64,000 nt of DNA from Coffea arabica (taxonomy: Eukaryota; Streptophyta; Magnoliopsida; Gentianales; Rubiaceae), in NCBI RefSeq assembly GCF_036785885.1, contig NC_092322.1, positions 18,560,466 through 18,624,465 of the forward strand, in the 5' to 3' direction. The notes beneath the pieces were generated by a model. That model saw nothing but the letters and a program-made list of their open reading frames with translations, was not told the DNA's origin and searched no databases. This document shows, piece by piece, positions 25,501-39,124 of this stretch (position 1 is the stretch's first letter; the number at the start of each line of letters is the position of its first letter). Both the position numbers and the translations under genes were made by a program.

Positions 25501-28380
25501 TCATGTAGTTATATTTCATTCATGCCACATTTTCGCAAAGACAACATGAATGAACATAGGACATCAATTTAAATTGAAAGAAAATTTTCTCTTCTTTCGT
25601 AAAAAGCTCAATGACAAAACAAAAAGCTCCAAAAAATCAAGCAAAAGCTACAGAGAAATTTCAATATATTAGTTTGGTATTTGTTAGAGTTTATTTTTTA
25701 AATCCTAAAACGCAATCTATTCTCTATGTAATTCTTAGATTTTAATTTTCTTTTTTACATAAAGGTATTAGAAAATTCTAGTTGCCTAATTGAGAAAAGG
25801 TAGGGAGAAGCTAAGGAGTAATCACCACCTATTGATCATTCCCCACTATACACAATTTGGCTAGAAATTTAGGGCGGCAATATTTAAACTTACAACTGGG
25901 ATGGAGCACATGAACATTTTTTTTCTACATACAAAGATCTTATCTTAAGGTTCTTTTAGCCATTTCAGTTACATCATTCTGACTACTCAAACATGAAATC
26001 ATTAGGAGGGACAGGACAGCGAGTAACAAAAGCTACAATCAGTCTATGTACATCATTTTCTTAGAAATTACTACATCTAAAGAGTTATTCAAAAATGACA
26101 CCATCAAAGTAGAGAAAAAATTTATAATGATTTCATCAGTAATCATAACTTTAAATGAAATAGGGTGAAAACAAATGCTATTAAACCTGGACTAAAGATC
26201 TTAAAGGAATGGAGCAGCCAAAGAAGACTTGCAACCTCTTAGTGATGAATTTACTAAAATAGGTAAAATACTAAAGAAACAGACTCTAAATCAAAAGGAA
26301 ATGCAGTATCTTCACAAAATTTCATACTCCACTTTTTCCAAGAATAGTAAATAGGGTAAAGTGACCAGAAAATTATAGTAAAATGCTAAGAAAAAAATGA
26401 AGAGAACACTAAAACATCAAAAACATACCATTAAGGCTAAATGGAAAAATTAGCCTCCTTTTTGCTTTGTTCCTTCATCTAACAAAAATTTAGTATAAAT
26501 AAATATCAGAAAAATAAAATTTATTAGGAAAAATAAAAGGAAAAATGAAATCATATTAACTTTTCTCTATGGGAAAAAGACAGAGAGTCAATACAATGCT
26601 CACCTTGAGAAAAGAATTCGCAAATCTTAACATCTCAAGCTACAACAAACATTTGAAACTTATGAGAGAGCATAAATAATTAATATGTTAGACCATCAAA
26701 TCTATCATAGGATATGTGACACCACAGTAAGGAACAAGAAAATGACAATAAAGCATAAGGATTAGCATGAAGTGAAGAAATTGTGTTTCCCAATTAATAA
26801 TCAAACATTAAGCACTAAACATCTAAAATGCATTTCCAAAATTTCACATCCAGTTCATACCGATGCAATACTTTTTCAAGTTGAATATATTCCTTTTGTA
26901 ATAAAATCCAAAAGCATAACATGCAAAGGACACAAAGGAAGGGAGAAAGGTGATTTGTTGCTTTTAGCCAAGGAAAGATCAGCAAAAAAATGCTAGAAAA
27001 AAAAAAAACCAAAGGCAAACCTGAAGTGAACATTTTGCCAAAAACTGAACTATTCTTTCCTTCTTCAAGATATGCATTAGTCTTCAAGATATGCAAATCA
27101 TGTCGATCTAGGTAACAAGAAAACAAAACAAAATATTAACAGATCATGATATGTTTAGCGAGTTATGGAGACTTGCCTGTTTTTTTTGAAACACCCTTTT
27201 ATTTCCTCTTCTTAGAGGCCGAGGGAGATTTTTTGTGGTTCCCAAAAGAAAAAAAAAGAATTATACAGAAAAGTTATGGCAAGCAAAAAAGGAAGAAATT
27301 ATACATAAAAAAGGGAAAACAAAGGTGAGAAGATAAAACCTGTGAGTAGTCAGATGAAAAAATAGTGAGCGATCTACAAGATCACACAAAAAATTGTGGT
27401 CCAAAAAAAAGTAACAATTGATGGTCAAGGATGCAAGTAATAATGCATCAGAAAATGCATGTCAAGGATGTACAAATTAAAGGATAGAATATAGAGAAAA
27501 GAATAAAAGAAAAGCAAAATTAGAATAACTAACCAGTGTGTATGAAGAAGTCCAACACCGCACAACTGAATAATAGCAGAAGCTATCAAAGAAACCACAA
27601 TCATGTAAAAGATAATAAGAAAGGTGACAAAAAAACAAGAGAGTAAAAAGAGAAGCTGATTCGGTGATGATAATTTTGAAGGGACAGAAAAAAATTAAAA
27701 TGGTCGAACCAGTGCTTGAGAAAAACAAAGAAGCAAGCAAGAAATAAGAAACAAAGCAGTTTGACAGCAATTCCGAAATATTTGAAGAATTAGAGAAAAA
27801 CAAAGGAAAGCGAAGCGTAAAACCAACATGCTCACCAGGAAGCAGCAACAACAACACCAGCACAAACTAAAACCAAACCAATAAATTGGGAAAAAGGAAG
27901 GTTCAAAATAGCTAAAGAAAAATGAAGAACAATACTTATGAGGTAGGTCTTTCTGTCTAGCAAAGAAACAAGAGCAATAGAATATGGAAAAGAAAGCAGT
28001 AGATGCACCGTTACCACTGATCATGATGATGATCAGTAGAAAATCTGGTGTGGAAAGCCAGAGAAACTGCATAACCATTGTGCAAATGCAAAACACAAAA
28101 CAATGTCAATCAACGGGAGCAAAAGAGCTGATAGTTGACAACGGGGAAAAGTTATTTTTTTGCAGATTTACAGACATAACCCAAGCAAAGGACAAAAAGA
28201 CTACAAGAGCTTTTGAGTGGAAGCGTAAATGCAGTCAGAAGGGATGGGTAATATAGTGAACAGCTCAGGTACAATCAACCGTCAACAAAAAGAGGCTGAT
28301 GACAAGAAGTGTGTAGCGGCGGATGAAGAAATCGAGAAAGTATGCATCAAAACCAAACAAACAAAATACCAGCTACAAAC
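22520..28380. other. Gene-poor AT-rich interval
   Basis: No supported gene. The interval from about 25500 to 28380 is A-rich on the plus strand; its minus-strand open frames (for example 27477-28096) are Phe/Leu/Ser/Cys-rich artefacts of T-rich sequence. A 74-codon frame at 22807-23031 matches nothing I know. The only clear structure is the tandem pair at 25272-25491. Confidence 0.5.
25272..25491. repeat. 110-bp tandem duplication
   Basis: Two adjacent diverged units (about 25272-25381 and 25382-25491) share GCCACCA, ATTTG, ATACCTC, TGCCA, TTTTTCTCAAACAT and ATGCATTT in the same order. A third partial start follows at about 25489. Confidence 0.75.
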
Positions 28381-28560
28381 AAATGGTCCATAATTAATTG
28401 CAAAGAATTCGTAATTAAGCATGTTAATTTAGAAAAGTAGTTAATTACGAATCATTAATTAAGACCACCAAAAGCAAAGAAGAAAAGACTAATGAGAAGC
28501 GTTTTCTGAAGCTGGAGCAAGGTAGACATATTAATTAAATAACAATTAATTGCAACAAAT

Positions 28561-29085
28561 TGGTAATTAATTGCGATTTGTTAGGCAACAAAAAAGTAAC
28601 GTTATTAATGAATTAATTAACAATTAATTGTTAAAAAAGGAAACCAAATGTGATTTGATTGGCATGCAAAAAAAAGAGGCTAAATTTTGGCTAATAACTA
28701 CACAGAATTGGTAATTAAAAGCGATTTGTTGGGTAAAAAAAATATTAATAATTATAAAAACAGGTAAGTAAATGTGATTTATCAAGCAATAAAACTGTGA
28801 AAGTATAACTTAATTTCGGTGAAATTAATTGCAAAAAAATTGAATTAAACCTGATTTGTTGGCCAACCCAAAGTAAAAGAGGACATTTTTTAATAAATTT
28901 AAAAAAAAAAGGTAATTAAACGTGATTTTTTGGACAAGCACACAAAAGCTCATTTTTTGTTAATAATTGCAAGAAAGTGATTAATTAAACGTGATTTGTT
29001 GGGTAAAAAACGACACTATTAATTAGTTATTAACAATTAACTGTAAAAAATTGGTAAGTAAATGCGATTTATTGGGTTAAAAAAA
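28561..29085. repeat. Degenerate tandem array, period about 70-77 bp
   Basis: A box resembling GGTAATTAAACGTGATTTGT plus TGGG recurs about eight times. The GYGATTT core is near 28573, 28650, 28721, 28774, 28851, 28922, 28991 and 29064. Spacing is 77, 71, 53, 77, 71, 69 and 73 bases. Between boxes the DNA is A/T-rich with ATTAATTG motifs. It is an old minisatellite-like array; no gene overlaps it. Confidence 0.75.
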
Positions 29086-29099
29086 TGGAGCCAAAATAA

Positions 29100-29123
29100 T
29101 AAATAAATAAATAAATAAATAAT
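29100..29123. repeat. (AAAT)n microsatellite
   Basis: Six AAAT units just after the degenerate tandem array. The following 29124-29450 is less AT-rich with several CCAAT motifs and one CACGTGG box; it could be an old promoter but no gene is attached to it. Confidence 0.8.
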
Positions 29124-30113
29124 AACAATTAATAGCGGGGAATCAATAACAAGCTGCCATTTTGAGGTCCAATAACTTGTTATTGAGCTGCCATTTTTTT
29201 CCAATAACAAAGCACTTCCAATCCAATAAAAAAAAAAAAAGAAAAGGAAAAAAACCAATGGCACGTGGAGCCAGAATTTAGCGGCAGACTTCCAAGCCAG
29301 ACGTCCAAGCAAAACAAAGAAAAGAAACAATCGGCTGGACAACCAATTCACGCGAGCGAATTCACACGAAGCGACGATCACCAATCGGCCAATGGAAGCC
29401 TGCCATGTCAGCAATCAGAACCCAATTGAAAACCTCCCCATTCCCGCATAGACTAGATATGTTAATTATGTCTATGTAAGTAGATATCTTTGAGCCCTAC
29501 AATCTTCATAGGAATATTATTGGCTTACCTTGTATATTATTCTTAGTGCCCGTGCGATTCTTCAAATTGATATATAACCACCAAAATCGAATGCAGCCCA
29601 ACATTTATTTCAGAACACGTTTCAATCTTCAACTTTTTGGACAAAATGATCGAACCAGAAAGAGAAACAAGTTTCGACAACTATGTCATGATACAGTATG
29701 CTTTCATTTCATGCATGTCTTGGTTAGTTCCTTGATTGCAGATTAATGCAGACGATTGATCAAGTACGTACTTTAACTGAAGCAAGTGTCTATCATGTTA
29801 CTGCTAACGACCGCGGTAGAACTTCATAACCTCAGACCAAGAACGAATTTTAGATTGAATCATAAGCCTTGAAAGAATTCACCAGAGAAATAATGCAAAT
29901 GGTCAAGTTTTGGCGCAACTTCATGGTTCGTATTCATATGAAAAAGGGAAAAAAAAACGGAAATCTGTAAATCTCCGCTCTGCTGTATCTTAGACTGTAA
30001 CAAACAAGAGAAATTTCCAATTTCCAAATTCGTGTATATATATATCTCCACTAATGAAAAAAAAAACCAGACAATTAGTTTCCACATGGTCAGATGAAGA
30101 ATATCCCATGCAT

Positions 30114-30150
30114 TAAACTACTTAGTTTAAATTAAACTACTTAGTTTAAG
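30114..30150. repeat. 18-bp tandem pair downstream of SAUR
   Basis: ATTAAACTACTTAGTTTA occurs twice back to back. Each unit is a near-palindrome. It lies about 100 bp beyond the SAUR stop codon, in its probable 3' UTR or flank. Confidence 0.8.
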
Positions 30151-30243
30151 TAACCGGTGGTGCCCATCATCCATGTTATAGTAGACCTTAATCCACCTCT
30201 ACAAATGACAAGAAACTCCATCGTGCTTCATTAGCTCCCTTAA

Positions 30244-30573
30244 TTATCTGATCATGGAAAATAGAGAGCAAAAAACTTCTTCATCGCAAGGAATGGTGAG
30301 GCCCATCTCATGGTTGAAGCCAAACTCTTCTTCAGCTCGTTGTAACAAGCTCTGGAATTCCGGGTGTTCCAGCCAAGAAATGGGGATGATGTATCTGGTC
30401 CTATTTTGGCCAACATATACTGCAAAATGGCCTTTTGGGACATCATGTGGAAGGCTATTGTCGTGATGATCATGACCCGTATTCTTCCTTCCAAAACTTG
30501 AACACTTTTTGAGGATTTGTTTGAGGGCCGCCGTTTGGGTAGCGGCATGTTTTGTTCCTTTCTTAAGAGCCAT
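30244..30573 (-). CDS. SAUR: SAUR-family protein (small auxin up RNA), 109 aa
   Basis: SAUR proteins promote acid growth by inhibiting PP2C.D phosphatases at the plasma membrane and so keeping H+-ATPases active. The single-exon frame and 109-aa length are usual for the family. The SAUR core is clear: [20 protein letters not shown] at about 44-63, then [20 protein letters not shown] and [15 protein letters not shown], ending MIR. The N-terminus is short, basic and His-rich (HDHHDN), like the SAUR9/10/50-type clade. A TATA-like CATAAATA lies on the minus strand at 30722-30715, about 145 bp upstream. No clear TGTCTC auxin-response element was seen close by. It stands alone rather than in the usual SAUR cluster. 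The frame has no defect. Confidence 0.95.
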   Translation of the reverse strand: MALKKGTKHAATQTAALKQILKKCSSFGRKNTGHDHHDNSLPHDVPKGHFAVYVGQNRTRYIIPISWLEHPEFQSLLQRAEEEFGFNHEMGLTIPCDEEVFCSLFSMIR

Positions 30574-30714
30574 GTTTATGGACTTTAGAGGAAAAAGGCT
30601 CAGCTAGGCAAAGAAGAGATAGAAATTGTATGTATTAAGAGGAAAAAGTGCTAAAGAGAATGAAGGATTGGAAGGAGGTGGGGATGAATTGAGGAGAATG
30701 TGGAGTAGTAGTAG

Positions 30715-30722
30715 TATTTATG
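30715..30722 (-). promoter_or_regulatory. TATA-like box of the SAUR gene
   Basis: The minus strand reads CATAAATA about 145 bp before the start codon, a plausible distance for a short 5' leader. Confidence 0.45.
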
Positions 30723-31047
30723 GGAAAAAAGAAGAAGACGGAGAGATTATCTGCGAAACAAAGACGTGGAGTGTGGGGGCAACAAACTAACAGGGCTTAG
30801 ATGTTCTTATTTGAGAAGTCTTGTTCAAGGCCATGCAAACTCATTCCCCATTTGGCCTTTTCCCGTTTTCTTGTTACCCCTCCCGTAGACAAATAGGACC
30901 ACTATACTCTATACTCTATACCATAAACTCCAATCTCCGTTCATCATATGTGTGTATTTGTGTTTTGGACAGTGTGATTGTGCATGAAATCCCCATTTTA
31001 TTAATGACTGATCTAGAGAATTAGGATATGGTACAGTCAGATTGTTC

Positions 31048-31910
31048 CATATATGATAAGATAAAAAATTCATATCTTTCTAACTATATCCTAAGTGTCT
31101 TTTCATTTCTTATTATTGTGGGTGAGAATCATTCTTGGGTAATAATTTGGAGGTTCAATGGGTTATGGATTCCACACCTTTTCAAACTTGAGAAAAATCG
31201 TCTAGATTTTGGGACCTATGGAATACAAGGCTTCCCTCAACAATTGGATTCGATCACCTCTTAAAAGTTCTAAGGTAATGGAAACCAATCTTCAATACCT
31301 AAACGGCGTTGAGTAAACTATGAAAGATTAAAACAGCAAAAGATAAAAGAAGAATAAAAAATAAAATTTGATTTGTGTTATAAATTTTTTTTCTCATCAT
31401 ACCAGTTTAAACAATCAAAGCACTTTGTAGATTGAAAAATTCGAAAAAATATGCCCTAAATGAGATATATCCTTTGCAATTATATAAATTTTCATATTAA
31501 AAAGTGAATTTGCCAAAAATTTTGTTCCTCAATATAGGAAGTATGTCTACAAAATTTTGAAAAACACAAAAAATAAAGCATAAAATTCTAAATTTTTTTT
31601 AAAAAAATGTAGTAACGCATAGGAGTGTCCTATTGAAAAGATCAATCTCACGGAGCTCATATATGCATCAAAATTATCACCCTTTTTTATCTCGTTTAAT
31701 CTCCAATCGCATACCATGTCATACCCTATCGCTGTTGCCAATGCTCCAATTATGATAATTTTCAGTAAAATGACAATAACACTAGATTCAAGAAATTTTA
31801 GGCTAGCAAATTCTAGAGAACACGGAAGAGAATATTGTAGAAAGTGAAAATAAGCAGAGACTATATGGACGGTGGTGGTCGTCATGGTATTGGGGGTGCG
31901 ATGAAGGGCG
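31048..31910 (+). repeat. 860-bp direct repeat, copy A
   Basis: Matches 32608-33463 in the same orientation, about 90-93 percent by eye, from ATAAGATA...TTCATATCTTTCTAAC to GGGGGTGCGATGAAGGGC. A minus-strand open frame inside (31547-31966) is partly kept in both copies but matches no family I know. A shorter echo of the right edge occurs at about 31976-32060. Confidence 0.8.
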
Positions 31911-32607
31911 ATGAGATGATGGTTAGAACGATGGCGGGTGGGAGAAGGTAAGAGGGTGGCCGGCATTGTACGAGTAAAAACTATATAGATGGTGGTGGTC
32001 GTCGTGACATTGGGTGCGCAAGAAAAAGTGATAGGATGATGGTTGAAACGATGCCGGCATTCTATTTTACTTTTTTAGAAGTAATTTAAACCATATGGGA
32101 AATAGGAGTATTTAATTCTTATAATTTTTTATTTTATTTTATTTTATTTTTCATTACTTTTTTTATTTTGAAATGATCGAATGGGTCGGGAGAGCGTTAT
32201 CCCATGATTTTACCAAGGGAATTAATGAAATTAGTTAGCGATGGTAATCTCTAACACGACATGATAATACTATTCGAACATAATTCGAAATTAATAGATT
32301 TTAACATGGTCTAGATTTTAGTGGGTTATTATTGGGTAATCCTATTAGTGACACGAATGTAAGCGAGTTGGATTGGATCAACTCAGGTTGACATGCTAAT
32401 CGACAAAATGCTTACTTTCACATAAAAATTAAACATTACCAAGGCCAATTTCAGTATTTAGTAAAAATCAGAAACAATTAAATTTGGCTCGAAGATTGTA
32501 ACTATAATTTTCTCCATTTCCTATGAATATACCTTCTACACATTTTTCAATAATCTTTTATTTCATATATATCACATACTAAAAAGTGTTAATGTAATTA
32601 GTTCCGT

Positions 32608-33463
32608 ATATAATAAGATATAAAAATTCACATCTTTCTAACTATATCCTAAGTGTCTTTTCATTCTTTATTGTGGGTGAAAATCATTCTTGGGTAACAA
32701 TTTGGAGGTTCAATGGGTTATGGATTCTACACCTTTTCAAACTTGCGGAGAATCGTCTAGATTTTGGGACTTATGGAGTACAAGACTTCCTTCAACAATT
32801 GGATTCGTTCACCTCGTTAAAAGTTCTAAGGTAAAGGAACCAATCTTCAATGCCTAAACAGCGTTGAGCAAACTATGAAAGATTAAAACAACAAAGGATA
32901 AAAGAAGAATAAAAAATAAAATTTGATATGTGTTATAAATTTTTTTTCTCATCATACCAGTTTAAACAACCAAAGCACCCTGTAGATTGAAAAATTCGGA
33001 GGAATATGCCCAAAATGAGATATATCCTTTGCAATTATAAAAATTTTCATATTAAAAAGTGACTTTACCAAAGATTTTGTTATTCGGTATAAGAAGTATG
33101 TCAGCAAAATTTCAAAAATACAAAAATAAAGCATAAAAACCTAAATTTTTTTTAAAAAAATATAGTAACACATGGGAGTGTCCTATTGAAAAGATCAATC
33201 TCACGAAGCTCATATATGCATCAAAATTATCACCCTTTTTTATCTCGTTTTATCTCGAGTCGCATACCATGCCATACCCTATCGCTATTGCCAATGCTCC
33301 AATTATGATAATTTTCAGTGGAATGACAATAACACTAGATTCAAGAAATTTTAGACTAGCAAATTCTAGAGAACATGGAAGAAAATATTGTAGAAAGTGA
33401 AAATAAGCAGAGACTATATGCACTGTGATGGTCGTCGTGGTATTGGGGGTGCGACGAAGGGCC
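32608..33463 (+). repeat. 860-bp direct repeat, copy B
   Basis: Second copy of 31048-31910 with substitutions and small indels. The 700 bp between the copies is AT-rich and holds no gene. Confidence 0.8.
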
Positions 33464-33892
33464 TCCATGAGTTGTTTAGTGCCTCATCCATGCAACAAGT
33501 TGCTTCCATTTTATCCATACAAGATGATCCAAATCAATGTTAACTAGGACTGGATTTTACACCTTTGCACAATTAAGGTCCCAATGTGAAATTCCATGAC
33601 CAAAGGCTAATTAGAGAGTTTTGGATTGCAACCTGGAATTCTCACAAGCTCTTTCCTACCTTGGCGCATGTCCTTGTTTGAGAGTCTCATGAAGTTGACC
33701 AAATGACATGCGACATGACTTGTAGTCATTTATCTATTTCCAACATTGCTGTCCTTTAAATGCACCGTCGATTTGTGGACAAATTGCTTTCAAGAAGAGA
33801 GGAATGATATGATTCGGAGCCCCCCCAACTCTAGTCCACAAAGATCTCACATACGAAAGATATTCAAAGTTTCAAGTTGTTCATTTGGTCTT

Positions 33893-34420
33893 GTTGAGTA
33901 AGGACTTATTTGTCATTTTAGTTGCTGTTTATTTATTTATTTCTTTTTAAACAAATTCGGCCAAAATAGCCTTCTAGTTGGCCGAACAATAGCCCAAACA
34001 AATCCTAGTCTAGCCGAGTTTTTACTTAGGTATTTTTAGTTCAAGTGAATCCAATTCACTTTAGATCTAGTTTAAGTGAATCCAATTCACTTTAGATTGT
34101 CAAGTGTATGGCTATATATAGCCAAGGCAAGAGACCTTCCAAATCAGTTTTTCAATCAATAAAATTGTGAGATTTCACTTTTCTCTTTCCAAAAGAGATT
34201 CTTTGAATATTTGAGAATCTTTCTCAAGTTATTCAAGTGAACTTATCAATCAAGTAACTCCTTGATTGTGACGTTCCTCTAACTATAGTTTGGTTCGCTA
34301 ATTCGTTAAATAGTGGGTTGAGATAGTATCAATAGTGTTCGCTACTTCGGGGATTAGATTGGGTCAAATTTCCACTGCCAAATTGTTGGTGATTCGTTGT
34401 CTAGATCGTGTCAAGTGAGG
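33893..34420 (+). repeat. LTR-like remnant
   Basis: Begins TGTTGAGTAAGGAC and has a clear TATATATAG box near 34112, followed by a transcript-leader-like stretch ending GTGAGGTATCA, which resembles the start of an initiator-Met primer site. A duplicated AAGTGAATCCAATTCACTTT unit lies at about 34043-34098. There is no partner LTR and no target duplication. Confidence 0.3.
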
Positions 34421-36720
34421 TATCACATCACAACCTTATACAAATACATATGAAATTTACTAATACACAAGAGCTTAAACAAAAACAAAACTAAAACTAC
34501 CTCAACTCTTTCTCCAAAATCACGCTCCCAAACTTTGTCCCCTGTAAGGAAACAAAGGAGAATAGGGTGAGCTTTCGCCCAATGAGGTGCCAAAAGGTCA
34601 CGCAGTCACAAATCACATAACTAACTTTTAGTCACTCAAATATAAGCATCAAATAATGAAATAAGTAAACACCACAATTCATACAGAGCGTTCAAGTAAA
34701 GGATATAGATGACTCTCAAGAGCTAATTTCACCGTTGCATTAACTTGTTCCAAACCGGTTGACACTCCGTCAATGTTTATAGAGACGAAACAATGACCGT
34801 AAATCTCCACTTTACACCAGTTTTTTGTCCACCCAACATACCTCTTACCGGTCCCAAACACCAAACAGAAATAGTGGTGGTAATACTCGAATATACCCAA
34901 TCAAGAACAAGTATGGTTGATGAGATAACTTTCCAATTGACTTAATCAAGATAGAGGTATTGAGACGGGAATGAGAGGCACCCCCCACTCGAATTGAGTG
35001 TGGTACATACTGCCGTTCAGCACTAGGGTCGATGAGCCAACCCTCCAATCGATTTAATCAAAATAAAAAGTATTGAGATGGGAATGAGAGGCACCTCCCA
35101 CTCGAAATAAGTGTGATACATACTGCAACTCAACACTTACAAGTCAAGCACAAACACAAATACAAATACAGGTCAATCAAGTTCAAACAAGTATAAGATC
35201 ATTCAAGAAGGGGAGGACGATTGTGATAAAGTACACCCTCGCCTCATCAAGTTCAATATTCAACACAATACGTGGTATCATTCAAATCAAGATATTAAGA
35301 AACATGCACTTGACACTCACCAGTTTAAGCAAAATAACATCAAAAGTTCGCCCCCGGGTTATGCTCTTGATCACCAACAAATCCTAAGAACAACCAAGAT
35401 AAAGTATTATGGTTCAACCATTCAAAACTTAGGTGAACCAAAAAAAATCCAAATAACTACTAGTGCAAAGGTGTAAATATGGTTTTGGAGTGAAAAGAGA
35501 ACATTTGGACCCAAAGGACATGAGTAACCAAGGAGTTCCTCATTCCAATTCATGGCTAGAATTTCTAGCAACAAATAGCTAAAAAGATAATCAACCTCGA
35601 GCTTAAAAGCGAAACAAATGCAACTAGAAAGAATGCTAGAAAAAACTATCACTTTTCCTCTTATTTTACACATGATTTTGTCAAAATTTCAGCTTATACA
35701 CTACCATCAAAGTGCACTCAAGAACTCACATGTAACCTAAGTCCAAACCAACCCAAAATCACCCCTCTAACATCACTTATTTTACAAGAAAGAAGGTAAA
35801 TAAAATTTCAACAGCACTTCCCCTATTTTCTTCACTTTTCCATCCAAACTCAACACTTATTTTTATCTCAATCTAACCTCAATCACAACCACAAGTTATA
35901 GGCTATAAAATACCCTTGTTTAAGGCCAAAAAACCACCCAAAAATAGCCAATTTCAAACTCAAGAATCAACTATAACAAAGCTGAAATTTATAACCCTAG
36001 GCTGAAATTTTCAACTACAAGCTGAAATTTTCCATAAGCAAGCCATAATAACTTATAAAAGCTAGAAAATTCACATGACAAATCTACTAAATCATGGCCA
36101 AGCTCAAAGCATCATTATAAAGCTAAAATTTCACCATCAAAATTGAAATTTTTGAATCACCACCCAAACCATGAAATTTCTCATGAAAACTACCAAAATC
36201 AATCCCTAAATCCACTCTTATGTAAGTATTAAAAGAAATGAGAGTTTCTTGATATAGTTACCTTAATACCCTAAGAAGAAATGGAAACCAAATGCTTCTT
36301 TCTTTCAAATCAATCCACCAAAGCCCTTAATCCTCCTTAGATGTCACCTTTTATGGAGTAGTTTGCAAAATCAATGGTTAAAACTCAAGATTCAAACAAG
36401 ATTAGAAGGTGAAAAATGAAGTTTTTCTCCCCTTTTTTTCCCTCAAAGTTTCGACCAAGAGAGGTAGAAAGATGATAGCATTTTTGTCAATTTTTTTTAA
36501 TTAAAGGTTAAGAAAGGTTGTAGTCAAAGTCAAAGCTCCATAAATTTTGTGACAAATGGCATTCCAAGGTTAATCATCATCTTATTGTCTCCCAAATGCT
36601 AAAATACCTAGCCAATCTCTAATTATCCCCTAACACCTTATAAAATAATATCTCTTTGTATGAAACTCCTCTTGGTTTTCAAAAAAATTTATCGCACATA
36701 CCGCATTAGTGGGTGTTACT
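34421..36720 (-). repeat. Gypsy (chromovirus)-like LTR remnant
   Basis: The right end reads GTGGGTGTTACT, close to the usual end of chromovirus LTRs, and the left end reads TATCACATCACAACC. Inside is a 112-bp tandem pair (34933-35044 and 35045-35145). No pol domains are visible and the flanking 5-mers do not match, so limits and class are tentative. Confidence 0.3.
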
Positions 36721-39124
36721 TCCATAATTCACTTCGAATTTAACATGAACTAACTTATAAAAAAATGCTTTAAAAACTTGACTTACTTATAAAAATATCT
36801 AGAAAATTAGGGCAATAAAATAAAGTAAAGAAAATGTATTTGAAGAAATAAAATAAAATAAAATAAAGAAATTTTTCGAGTTCTCAAATCTTTCCTATCT
36901 AATATCTCTCTCAATTTTCTCTCTGAACTTTCCCGTGATTTTTTCTTTACGTTATCTTTCTTTTGTCAAATGTAATTCTGAGAATCCAATATTTATATTA
37001 ACAGCATCTAAAACTTCAGTATCATCCTTGATATTGTTTCAGTGGATGAAAAATATTCTTCTTGAATTGATAATCTCAAGGTGAACGAAAACTATTCTCT
37101 TATCTTTCTATTGTGTATTTTTTGCTACATTCCTATGCCTTCAAAAAATTTTGAATACTAATTGTTTAACAAATGATTTCTCACACCATGTGTTTGATAA
37201 AATGTCTAGGAGGAACCACTATATAACAACATAGATTCGTGCCTAGGATGCCATTTGCCTTTTATGCTTGTTGATTACATATATACTAATCTAGTAGTTT
37301 TTAGTTTGCAATTGAAAATTTGAAATTTTCAACTTGATTACTTTTTGTAAAAGTTCTTTTCAAGGAGTAGGAAGGATAACATAAACAAATATGATATCCT
37401 TGAAATTTTTGTAATTTTTCTTGTTATTGCTTACAATTTTCATTGCAATTTTTGTTGCAATTTTTATGTATTTTTAAATTTATTTTTTGAAAATATATGC
37501 AATAGGTTTGATACATTTAAAAAAAATGCAAGGACCAATAATAGTAAGGTTAATAATGGTAGAATTTATTTTTAATAATTATAAGGACTATCAAATTACG
37601 CAATCTTCTTGTGCCTCTACAATAAAATTTTTTAAAAATTTTTAGTTCATGTTGGAAACTATAGCCTACATTAAAACTTTTCTTTCTTGTTATCCTACAT
37701 GACAATTAGGATAATTAGATGGCAACAATAATATCATTATGGGAATAAAATTTGAAAGTGAATCACATTGGGAATATTTTTTTAGAAAGAGTGTTATTTT
37801 GGCAAAAAAACTCCTACGTCTTTTATCATCTTTAGAGTCTCATTTAATATCTACTTGATCAACATCAAAACCTACAACTAGTTGTGTCTCAAATCACCCC
37901 CTCTTATTATATTTACATGTACTATATTTTGACTAATTTCAATTGACTCTATTGCTAAAGCCAATAGCATTCCAATTCCATCATGAATGACAATCTAATT
38001 GTGCACAAAAATAGGTAAATAGTTATAGTTTAAGTCATAGTCATCCAAAACTTCATGCATAAGAATGTGTAATATATTCAATGTTTTAAACTAAAATTGA
38101 AATACGAAACTACCATTGAACTAAAGCATCACTTTATGAACTTGATTTTGCCAAAAATCGAAGTAAAATCAAATTAGTCAATTCCTGTTTCCAAATAGAA
38201 TTCATTTTGATTTAGGAATTCTATTATTCAAATTGTTGCTTATTCTTTCAGGACATAGCATAGCCATGCAGTAAAAAGCAATAAATCAATATTAGCTTAT
38301 ACAAAAGCAATTAGCAGGAGTTGTTTGTCCAGGGTGGTTCTGTTTCTAAGTGAAGTTAAATTTCATTCAGAGATTCCATTATTTAAGTCATTGCTTGCCT
38401 CTTAAGGACATAGGATGGCCGTGGATTTAAAAATCAACAAATCAATATTATCCTTGTTTGACAACTATTAGCATGAGATGTTTGTGTAGGGTGGTGTTTT
38501 TTACATTTAATCATTTTAAACCTTATAAGAGGAAAGAGGATGATGAAAAGTCAAATTAAGATTTCACAGTTAAATAATTAATTCTGAGCTTAACTGAATG
38601 TTAACAAGCATAGCATATTTTCCACTTACTAAAACATTTGACTAGATGTTGTCAAAGTCCTAACTGATAAATAATAAAATTTTGGACTATATATTACAAA
38701 GGTTTTTGTACTTATTTTCTTTAAAAAAATATATAACTAGATCACAAAAATTATACCTATCTAGTACTAAACCATTTTTATGGCAACCAATTCATTACTA
38801 ATTTTATTTCCATTATTGAATTTATTTATTGTTTACCAAAAGTGTTCTCATACCAAAGGTCTATTAACTTCTAATATTCTCCATAATTTCTTCCGCTTTT
38901 GGTTTTCTGTAGCTATATTTTTCCCAATTGGAAGAAAAGTGTGTAGTATATATATATATATGCAATAACATTTGACATAACAATAGTTGCCTCTATTCTA
39001 GACATTTTTTTCAACAAAATTGCAACTTATCAGCCTTTTCCATTTTCACTTGCAGCCTTAATATTTTCAATAGGATCTTTTTTCACTATAATCAAAATTT
39101 TTTTTAAAAGATTGAAATCTTCTT
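36721..39124. other. AT-rich interval without a gene
   Basis: Nothing recognised. A short (AT)n run lies further right at about 38947-38962. Confidence 0.5.

Noticed and set aside
27477-28096. Minus-strand open frames of 128 and 133 codons that look membrane-like
   Set aside because: They are rich in Phe, Leu, Ser and Cys only because the minus strand is T-rich; they overlap in different frames and have no family motif.
28561-29085. Regularly spaced repeats as a CRISPR array
   Set aside because: The units are degenerate, the spacing is uneven, and the window is plant nuclear DNA.
31547-31966. 139-codon minus-strand frame inside the duplicated block
   Set aside because: The second copy is broken and the residues match no family known to me; kept only as part of a repeat.
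34679-35048. Minus-strand frames of 67-73 codons
   Set aside because: They overlap a tandem pair in an LTR-like remnant, are open in two frames and show no motif.
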